NCBI GenBank assembly: GCA_003599275.1
Contig: QZJG01000022.1
Coordinates: forward strand, 1 to 37,899
From: Nitrospiraceae bacterium
Lineage (GTDB): Bacteria; Nitrospirota; Thermodesulfovibrionia; UBA6902
Direction: 5' to 3'
DNA length: 37,899 bases
The notes below the pieces were generated by a model, which searched no databases, was not told the origin of the DNA, and was given only the letters and a program-made list of their open reading frames with translations. This document shows positions 32,268 to 37,899 of the stretch, in pieces. The first letter of the stretch is position 1. Each line of letters starts with the position of its first letter. The position numbers and the translations under genes are program-made.

Positions 32268-32761
32268 GCGTTGCAGTCCAGTGTATTGATTGTCCAAGCT
32301 TTTATGTTGGTCCAAGCAGTACGGGGTTCAGTGATGATTCAAGAAATCTGGTGACAACTCTTAAAAAGCAATTCCGGGAGATCTGTGAACCATTAACCAT
32401 GGGACGTCATTTAGAGGAAGCAATGGAGTCGCTTATTGAAGTTTACAAACGATGTACAGAAGCAGACTGGGACGGCTATGGCGCTGATCCGGTGTCGAAA
32501 GATTCATTTTTTGAGGCTTCTAAATTCATAAACTTAATGCCATCTTCCTTCCCTATGCCGCAAATTACGCCTGAACCTTCCGGTGAAATAGGATTAGAGT
32601 GGTATAAAGATAAAAAATTAATATTCGTCATAAGCCTTAGCGGGAAAAACATTATTACATATGCCGGGATATTCGGGAGCAACAAGACGCACGGTACAGA
32701 ATATTTTGGGGACACCATCCCGCCGGTCCTTATAGAAAATCTCAGACGTCTCTATCCATAA
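32264..32761 (+). CDS. Hypothetical protein, second gene of the TIGR04255 cassette
   Basis: The 165-residue soluble protein has the blocks DWDGYGADPVS and PQITPEPSGEIGLEWY, which I have the impression recur in partners of TIGR04255 genes. I cannot name a domain. Cys pair CIDC lies near residue 7-10. It starts in a four-base overlap (ATGA) with the gene upstream and is followed after 11 bases by the third gene. The conserved coupling suggests a joint function. Confidence 0.75.
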   Translation: MSVAVQCIDCPSFYVGPSSTGFSDDSRNLVTTLKKQFREICEPLTMGRHLEEAMESLIEVYKRCTEADWDGYGADPVSKDSFFEASKFINLMPSSFPMPQITPEPSGEIGLEWYKDKKLIFVISLSGKNIITYAGIFGSNKTHGTEYFGDTIPPVLIENLRRLYP

Positions 32762-32772
32762 GATGAGGGGAA

Positions 32773-33156
32773 ATGGATTTAGAACAGGTACGTCCTGAAG
32801 AAGACTTAACGCGTTATATACTTCACAAGAACCATTTCAGTATTCTGCATAAAAGAGTCAAATATGCAGCCTTCCTTCCTGCGCCCAATGGAGAGACTTC
32901 AGTTTTCCGTGTTTCTGGCCTGGCTGATATTGCAATATGGGAGATAGGAGATAAAGAAGTTGCAGGGAAACGAGAGACAGCTATTTTAGGTCGTGCCGAT
33001 ATTCCAGCCTTTCATGTGTTAAATAGCACCTTGAAAATCAAACCGGATGAGAATCCTCCCCGACATGCTAATATCACCGGATGGCCGAAAGAAAAATCTG
33101 AGCAGAAATTAATTGCAATAGAACTGGCAGAGAATGCGAAACTCTATCTGAGATGA
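32773..33156 (+). CDS. Hypothetical protein, third gene of the TIGR04255 cassette
   Basis: The 127-residue protein contains DLTRYILHKNHFSILHKRVKYAAFLP and SGLADIAIWEIG, without a recognisable named domain, signal peptide or membrane segment. The GAGGGG ribosome site sits 6 bases before the ATG. Its stop overlaps by four bases the start of the RadC remnant. Because it follows the other two at operon spacing, it is probably part of the same unit. Confidence 0.72.
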   Translation: MDLEQVRPEEDLTRYILHKNHFSILHKRVKYAAFLPAPNGETSVFRVSGLADIAIWEIGDKEVAGKRETAILGRADIPAFHVLNSTLKIKPDENPPRHANITGWPKEKSEQKLIAIELAENAKLYLR

Positions 33157-33410
33157 GAAACCAAGAGATATCCCAAAATCAGATCGTCCCCGCGAAAAAC
33201 TTCAGCAAAAAAGGAGCGGAGGCTTTATCTGACAATGAGTTGATGGCAATCCTTTTGGGCAGCGGACCAAAGGGCCATAAAGAAGACACAGAACTTACCA
33301 AACAATTGAAGTCCGCAGGCGAAACCCTCGGCAGCCTGCTCGATCATATAATCTTTAACCATAAAGGGTTTACAGTTTCCTTGAGAATGGAGAAATGTGA
33401 ATCGCGATGA
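33153..33410 (+). pseudogene. N-terminal remnant of RadC (UPF0758)
   Basis: The 85-residue frame holds KNFSKKGAEALSDNELMAILLGSGPKG, the N-terminal helix-hairpin-helix start of RadC proteins (normally about 220 residues). The JAB/MPN metal-binding domain (HxHPSG) is absent. The remaining 45 residues lose similarity. The start overlaps the previous stop as ATGA. RadC genes are frequent in mobile and defence islands; this truncated copy should be inactive. Confidence 0.7.
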
Positions 33411-33428
33411 ATGCTGAATCTTCAATCT

Positions 33429-33890
33429 TTACTTTTCGTTCAATTCCTTCAACAGGCTTTTAATGCTCCTCCTTAAAACCGGATGCACCTTGTCCGGCGC
33501 TATCTCCGCAAGCGGTCTTAGTACAAATTCCCTCTCGCTGATTCCCGGATGCGGGATTTCCAATTCGGGAGTTTTCATGACGATATCGTCATAGAGCAAA
33601 ATATCCAGGTCTATTGCCCTCGGCCCCCAATGTGAAGTCGGCAGTCTTCCAACCTCTTCCTCTATCTTTTTCAGCTCTTGTAACAGGGCCTCAGGGCCGA
33701 GGGACGTTTCCGCCTCAACAGCCATATTGATAAAATCCGGCTGTTCCTTGACTCCCCAGGGTTCTGTCTCGATCATGGAGGAGCGTTTTGTGACCGTGAT
33801 GCCGTTTTCAATGAGGAGCCTGATCGCCCGTTCGCAGTTCTCTTCCCTGTTGCCGAGATTGGACCCGATGCCGATGTAAGCTATATGCAT
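33429..33890 (-). CDS. folK: 2-amino-4-hydroxy-6-hydroxymethyldihydropteridine pyrophosphokinase
   Basis: The 153-residue product transfers pyrophosphate from ATP to the pterin in folate synthesis. The signature GIGSNLGNREENCERAIRLL lies at the N-terminus. The HPPK pattern SHWGPRAIDLDILLYDD carries the Arg and Asp residues that bind ATP and two Mg2+. The C-terminal block IPHPGISEREFVLRPLAEIAP is typical. The length is typical. It is alone on the minus strand, divergent from miaA, without a clear Shine-Dalgarno. Confidence 0.96.
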   Translation of the reverse strand: MHIAYIGIGSNLGNREENCERAIRLLIENGITVTKRSSMIETEPWGVKEQPDFINMAVEAETSLGPEALLQELKKIEEEVGRLPTSHWGPRAIDLDILLYDDIVMKTPELEIPHPGISEREFVLRPLAEIAPDKVHPVLRRSIKSLLKELNEK

Positions 33891-33995
33891 ATCAGAGCAA
33901 GTAGAGAATTAAGAAAAAATAATCCATATCATAGCACAAATCAGTCTGTCGTCATTGTGTTCATTAGGCATCCTGCCTTCCCGTCCGGGATTATT

Positions 33996-34024
33996 TTGAA
34001 CAGCAATGATGTAAGATATATTTT
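33996..34024 (+). promoter_or_regulatory. Candidate promoter for miaA
   Basis: TTGAAC at 33996-34001 and TATTTT at 34019-34024 are 17 bases apart, ending 21 bases before the miaA ATG (TATATT at 34017 would give 15-base spacing). The leader would be short. The rest of the 155-base folK-miaA gap shows no other feature. Confidence 0.45.
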
Positions 34025-34045
34025 CAACAGAATGTTTAATAAACC

Positions 34046-35038
34046 ATGACAGAACACTCTGCAAATCCCTCTCATAATAAGACGGTCATTATTGTGCTGG
34101 GGCCTACGGGCGTAGGCAAAACCGGTGTTTCGGTCCTTCTCGCAAAGGCGCTGAAGACCGAAATCATCAGCGCGGACTCCATGCAGGTTTATCAGCACAT
34201 GGACATAGGCACTGCAAAACCTTCCCCTGATGAGCTCAGGGAAGTCCCTCATCATTTAATCGGCGTGTTATCGCCGGCCCGGTCTTTCAGCGCAGGCATG
34301 TTCAAAGAGATGGCTGTGCAGATCATTAATGATTTACACATTAAAAATAAAATACCCCTAATCGTCGGGGGTACGGGCCTTTATATAAGGTCTCTCACCG
34401 GGGGGCTCTTTGAAGGACCATCCGCAGACTGGTCGCTGCGCGAAAAATTAAAGGAAGAAGCGGAAACGCTCGGCAGGGAGCACCTTCACAGGCGACTCGG
34501 CGACATTGATCCTGAGGCTGCAGCGAAAATCAATCCTAATGATTCAAGGAGGACGATACGCGCCCTTGAAGTTGCGCTGAAAGAAGGCCGGACAATCTCC
34601 GGGCTTCAGTGCGCATCCACAAAACCCGAGCAGTATGATTTCATCAAAATCGGACTCTTCAGGGAACGAAAAGAGCTTTACGGGCTCATTGAGGAGCGCG
34701 TGGACAGAATGATAAAAGACGGCCTCCTGCAGGAGACTGAAAACCTCCTGAAAATGGGGCCGGACCGGACAGCCATGCAGGCTCTCGGATACAAAGAAAT
34801 GGGGCGTTACATACAGGGAGAAATCAAGCTTGAAGAAGCCGTCCGGCTCATAAAAAAACGCACAAAGATGTATGCAAAGAGACAACTCACATGGTTTAAA
34901 AAAGAACCCGGCATAAAATGGGTAGACATAACGGGCATGACCGCTTCAGATAAAATCCTTGACAGGATGCTCACTGATGTTCATTCCGTTGGGGACCTCA
35001 TAATTAATAAGGGCCCCTCCTGTAACCCTGATTTCTGA
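34046..35038 (+). CDS. miaA: tRNA dimethylallyltransferase
   Basis: The 330-residue enzyme prenylates A37 of tRNAs that read UNN codons. It shows the P-loop GPTGVGKT at 19-26, ISADSMQVYQHMDIGTAKP, VPHHLIGVLSP, the VGGTGLYIRSLTGG block, and near the C-terminus AMQALGYKEMGRYIQG and RTKMYAKRQLTWFKKE. All motifs for DMAPP and tRNA binding are visible. The length is at the upper end of normal (about 300-320). No Shine-Dalgarno is clear. An SDR gene follows after 41 AT-rich bases. Confidence 0.97.
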   Translation: MTEHSANPSHNKTVIIVLGPTGVGKTGVSVLLAKALKTEIISADSMQVYQHMDIGTAKPSPDELREVPHHLIGVLSPARSFSAGMFKEMAVQIINDLHIKNKIPLIVGGTGLYIRSLTGGLFEGPSADWSLREKLKEEAETLGREHLHRRLGDIDPEAAAKINPNDSRRTIRALEVALKEGRTISGLQCASTKPEQYDFIKIGLFRERKELYGLIEERVDRMIKDGLLQETENLLKMGPDRTAMQALGYKEMGRYIQGEIKLEEAVRLIKKRTKMYAKRQLTWFKKEPGIKWVDITGMTASDKILDRMLTDVHSVGDLIINKGPSCNPDF

Positions 35039-35079
35039 CGGTTTACTTAAAAAAAAGTTTTTTATAAAATAGACGGGTC

Positions 35080-35850
35080 ATGCTTCCCCTGAAAGGCAAG
35101 GTCGCTTTAATTACAGGAAGTTCAAGAGGTATCGGCAACGCAATAGCGCGCGCATTCGCTCGTGCAGGAGCGGACGTCGTTATTAATTACCGGAAAGAAG
35201 GCGGCTCGTCGCAGGAGCAGGCGGGACAGTTGTGCGAAGAGATAGAGGCAATGGGACGCCGCTCATTTATGGTACAGGCGGATATTGCCGGGAAAGAACC
35301 GGTCAAAAAGCTGTTTACCGAAACCGAAGAAAAATTCGGGCGGCTGGATTATCTTGTCCTGAACGCTGCAAAGGCGCCATTCAAGCCGCTTGAGAAGCTC
35401 TTTGAACGGGAATTGCGCCAGCTTGTAGAGACCAATTATATAGGCAACATTTTCTGCATCCAGGCGGCATTGCCCCTGCTGGAAAAAACTTCCGGCAAGA
35501 TAGTCTTCATTTCGAGTCTCGGGAGCCGTTTCTACAACCCCGCTTATCCATTGGGGAGCATGAAGGCCGCAATGGAGTCGGTCGTCAGGGATTGTTCGGA
35601 AAGCCTGAGGGAAAAGAAGATATCGGTCAATGCGGTTTGCGGGGGCATCGTCAAGACGGATTCATTTAAGGTATTGAGACAGTTCTGGGAAAACATCGAC
35701 GCGCTGCCGGAAGAGCTTTTTGTGGAGCCTGATGAGATAGCCGACGTGGCGTTATTCTTGTGCAGCCCCGGGAGCAGGGGAATTACCGGGCAGACCATAG
35801 TCGTAGACAAAGGGCTGAGCAACGCGATCTGCAGATTGCCGGGGAAATAA
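35080..35850 (+). CDS. SDR oxidoreductase, FabL-like (enoyl-ACP reductase candidate)
   Basis: The 256-residue Rossmann protein has TGSSRGIGNAIARAFARAG (NADPH motif), LVLNAAKAP, SSLGSRFYNPAYPLGSMKAAMES, and the closing GITGQTIVVDKG. The VFISSLGS and GxxKAAxE blocks resemble FabL. The usual SDR YxxxK is not present: Leu or Gly occupies the Tyr place, while a Tyr lies 6 residues before the Lys (FabL has 7). It may be an enoyl-ACP reductase with a shifted Tyr, or another acyl-processing SDR. An ACP and a ketoacyl synthase follow, so an acyl chain pathway is likely. TATAAA at 35063-35068 is a possible -10. Confidence 0.8.
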   Translation: MLPLKGKVALITGSSRGIGNAIARAFARAGADVVINYRKEGGSSQEQAGQLCEEIEAMGRRSFMVQADIAGKEPVKKLFTETEEKFGRLDYLVLNAAKAPFKPLEKLFERELRQLVETNYIGNIFCIQAALPLLEKTSGKIVFISSLGSRFYNPAYPLGSMKAAMESVVRDCSESLREKKISVNAVCGGIVKTDSFKVLRQFWENIDALPEELFVEPDEIADVALFLCSPGSRGITGQTIVVDKGLSNAICRLPGK

Positions 35851-35889
35851 CAACATACGAATTAAAAAATAGAAATTTCAGGAGGCATT

Positions 35890-36453
35890 ATGGGGCAACA
35901 CATTATTACTGAGGAAAAAGTTTTCGGTGAACTGAAAAAGGCGATCATTGAAACGCTGAGGACCGATGAAGGTAAAATAAGGCCTGAAACATCTCTTATA
36001 AAAGACCTTGGCGCGGAGTCCCTGGATTTCCTCGATATCAATTACAGGCTGGAGCAGGCATTCGGGATAAAGATGGGGCGACATTTCGTCCTTGAACATA
36101 TTGAAGAGATGTTCGGCGAAGGCACTGCCATAGACGAAAATGGCCAATTGACGGACAAGGCGGTGGAGGTGCTCAAGATCCGCTTTGGAGATAATAACAC
36201 GGATTTCAGGCCCGGCATGGATATGGATGAGGTCCCGGCCCAGATCACCGCGCAGTCGATGGTGCGGGGAGTCATGGACATCCTCGACAGCCTCCTGGAA
36301 AAATGCCCGAAATGCGGCAACTCCGCATGGCAGTCTGAAGACAGTGTGCGAATCAAATGCGGCTCATGCGGCGAGGCCGCGGCGTTTTCCAATGGAGACG
36401 ATCTAATAAAAGAGTGGCTCACAAAAATCCAGGCTGAGAAGAAGCTTTTCTAA
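35890..36453 (+). CDS. Acyl carrier protein fused to a zinc ribbon
   Basis: The 187-residue product has an acyl carrier domain at 8-90, with phosphopantetheine acceptor S44 in KDLGAESLDFLDI. A region with no known motif (about 90-135) follows, then a four-Cys zinc ribbon at 139-160 (CPKCGN...KCGSCGE). Ordinary ACPs are about 80 residues, so this is a long, fused form. AGGAGG lies 4-5 bases before the ATG. It sits between the SDR and the ketoacyl synthase, 1 base before the latter. I infer a dedicated ACP for this trio, distinct from the main fatty acid synthesis ACP. Confidence 0.88.
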   Translation: MGQHIITEEKVFGELKKAIIETLRTDEGKIRPETSLIKDLGAESLDFLDINYRLEQAFGIKMGRHFVLEHIEEMFGEGTAIDENGQLTDKAVEVLKIRFGDNNTDFRPGMDMDEVPAQITAQSMVRGVMDILDSLLEKCPKCGNSAWQSEDSVRIKCGSCGEAAAFSNGDDLIKEWLTKIQAEKKLF

Positions 36454-36454
36454 T

Positions 36455-37750
36455 ATGCCTGCCCAATCTTACAAACGCAGGGTGGTAATCACCGGCTACG
36501 GGATGATTACCCCGTCAGGGAAAAATACGGACGAGACCTTTGAAAACTGCGCCAGGGGTGTTTCCGGCGTTGATTACATTAATTCTTTTGATACATCCGG
36601 CTTCCCCTGCAGGATAGGTGGCGAAGTAGACAACGAATGGCTTGAAGATTTTGAGGGCAGGAACGACCGGAAATTGAAAAAATTTTTGTCGCGCGGGGCC
36701 AGGCTGATGAGGATCGCGGTATCCGAGGCTGCTGAGCGTGCGGGGCTTGATGAAATAGAAGACCGCCACAGTATAGGACTTGCCCTCGGCTCTCACGGAG
36801 ATAACCCCTCTGTCGATGAAATGCTGTTCCTTCACAGGTTTTACGACGGGGCGGGACATTGGGACATGGAGGGCCTGGTACAGGCCGGCGGATATCCTTA
36901 CCTCCTTTTTTTCCGCAGAAAGCCTGACGCGGCGACATCTGTACTCTCAACACTTTTCAACTGTAAAGGCCCGAACATTTCCATCGTCTCTGCATGTGCC
37001 GCGGGTTCCCAGTCTATAGGCGAAGCCGTAAGGATAATCCAGGACGGGAAAAGCAATATAATGATTGCCGGAGGCTGCGAGGCCACCCTGGACTTTACCG
37101 GAATGCTGGGTTTCATTTTATTGAAGGCCCTGGCCGAAAAATATACTACTCCCCAGACTGCTTCAAGGCCCTTTGACCGCAAGAGGAACGGTTTTGTAAT
37201 GTCTGAGGGGGCTGCCGCCGTAATACTCGAAGAGCTGGAGCACGCCCGCTCAAGAGGCGCACGGATATACGGAGAGATCAAGGGCTATGGCTCTTCCGCG
37301 GACGCTTACCGGATAACCGATACCCATCCCAAAGGGCTTGGTGCGATATTGGCCATCAAGGGCGCCCTCGATGATGCATCCGTCAGCCCTGAAGATGTGG
37401 ACTATATCAATGCCCACGGCACTTCCACCGTCCAGAACGATCTGACAGAGACCCGCGCGATAAAAGAGGTATTCGGGGAAAGGGCCAAAGCCATCCCGAT
37501 CAGCTCCAACAAATCCATGCTCGGTCATACCATCGCGGCTGCAGGAGCGATAGAATGCATACTGACAATGATCGGCATCAACCGTTCAATCATCCTGCCT
37601 ACCATCAACCACGAATTCCGTGACCCCAAATGCGACCTCGATTATGTTCCCAATGAGGCAAGGACAAAAGAACACCGGACAGCCATTTCCAATTCCTTCG
37701 GCTTCGGCGGCCAGAATGCATGCCTGTGCCTTGGGGCGTTTGAGGAATAA
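36455..37750 (+). CDS. Beta-ketoacyl-ACP synthase (FabF-like)
   Basis: The 431-residue condensing enzyme has RRVVITGYGMITPSG at the start and the Cys-His-His triad: C181 in VSACAAGSQS, H321 in INAHGTST and H358 in MLGHTIAAAGA, with the closing NSFGFGGQNAC. This is KAS II type, which extends acyl-ACP with malonyl-ACP. A stretch around residues 120-160 (HWDMEGLVQAGGYPYLLFFRRKP) differs from housekeeping FabF and suggests a specialised substrate. It starts 1 base after the ACP stop, so the two are co-translated. Downstream, 37751-37899 holds no convincing gene. Confidence 0.95.
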   Translation: MPAQSYKRRVVITGYGMITPSGKNTDETFENCARGVSGVDYINSFDTSGFPCRIGGEVDNEWLEDFEGRNDRKLKKFLSRGARLMRIAVSEAAERAGLDEIEDRHSIGLALGSHGDNPSVDEMLFLHRFYDGAGHWDMEGLVQAGGYPYLLFFRRKPDAATSVLSTLFNCKGPNISIVSACAAGSQSIGEAVRIIQDGKSNIMIAGGCEATLDFTGMLGFILLKALAEKYTTPQTASRPFDRKRNGFVMSEGAAAVILEELEHARSRGARIYGEIKGYGSSADAYRITDTHPKGLGAILAIKGALDDASVSPEDVDYINAHGTSTVQNDLTETRAIKEVFGERAKAIPISSNKSMLGHTIAAAGAIECILTMIGINRSIILPTINHEFRDPKCDLDYVPNEARTKEHRTAISNSFGFGGQNACLCLGAFEE

Positions 37751-37899
37751 CGGGAGTAAAATGTCCCTCATTTTTTTCTGGACATTCTTTTCCGCCCTGG
37801 GGTAAACTTAAATCACGCTCTTCCTGATTTCCAGATTCTATGTTATGTGGGGGCAGTTCCAGTTCAGGAGCGGGCTTTTCAGAAATATCAATTAATCAA

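Noticed and set aside
37751..37899. A gene start at the right edge (ATG 37761 or 37840)
   Set aside because: The first gives 14 codons; the second has no ribosome site and only 20 codons before the window ends. Nothing can be supported.
1..37899. CRISPR arrays, tRNA or rRNA genes, transposases
   Set aside because: No regularly spaced repeat-spacer pattern, no tRNA cloverleaf or rRNA sequence and no transposase motif were recognised on either strand by eye; a covariance-model search would be decisive for RNAs.

Overview
The window (about 50% GC by eye) looks like the chromosome of an environmental Gram-negative bacterium. My best guess is the Nitrospirota (Thermodesulfovibrionia-like) or a neighbouring deltaproteobacterial-type lineage. 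This rests on the gene style (AroK-AroB fusion, DUF362-ferredoxin, stand-alone two-CW protein, REC-GspE fusion, MglA-like GTPase) and on several families of small interspersed palindromic and word-like repeats. It is an inference; no rRNA or other phylogenetic marker is present. No tRNA, rRNA, CRISPR array or complete insertion sequence was found.

Layout. (1) 1-4809: housekeeping and metabolism: the tail of a probable radical SAM protein, an M29 aminopeptidase, a DUF362/4Fe-4S protein and UvrC on the plus strand, facing a nitroreductase. (2) 5036-11422: a copper/silver-type efflux operon with a recognisable promoter: YtkA-like Met-rich periplasmic protein, TolC-like, CusB-like and CusA-like subunits. 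Three of its four genes carry in-frame repeat-like insertions. (3) 11471-13813, minus strand: an accessory islet with two type II toxin-antitoxin modules (ParE/Phd and VapC/FitA-like) and a scar fusing the start of a type III restriction helicase to the end of a MazG-like pyrophosphohydrolase. It is followed by aroKB. (4) 15770-30687: the most unusual part, a run of signalling genes on one strand: a two-CW cysteine-rich protein, a PhnD-like lipoprotein without any transporter, two large membrane histidine kinases (one containing a two-CW-like cysteine domain), REC-PAS, REC-HD-GYP, an MglA-like GTPase, a soluble histidine kinase, a REC-MshEN-GspE/PilB-type ATPase with C-terminal zinc ribbons, and a REC-only protein. 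(5) 30734-33410: hisH with an in-frame repeat insertion, a three-gene cassette headed by a TIGR04255-type protein, and a RadC remnant. (6) 33429-37750: folK, miaA, then a fatty-acid-synthase-like trio (SDR/enoyl reductase-like, an acyl carrier protein fused to a zinc ribbon, and a ketoacyl synthase).

The signalling run is the best candidate for an undescribed system. I read it as a multi-input phosphorelay: periplasmic ligand and cytoplasmic cysteine-domain inputs feed four REC proteins whose outputs are a c-di-GMP phosphodiesterase and a pilus/secretion-type ATPase, with a Ras-like polarity GTPase in the same run. The domains are visible in the sequence; the circuit is inference. A second theme is repeats that have entered protein-coding sequence in frame (tolC, cusB, cusA twice, hisH and histidine kinase 1).
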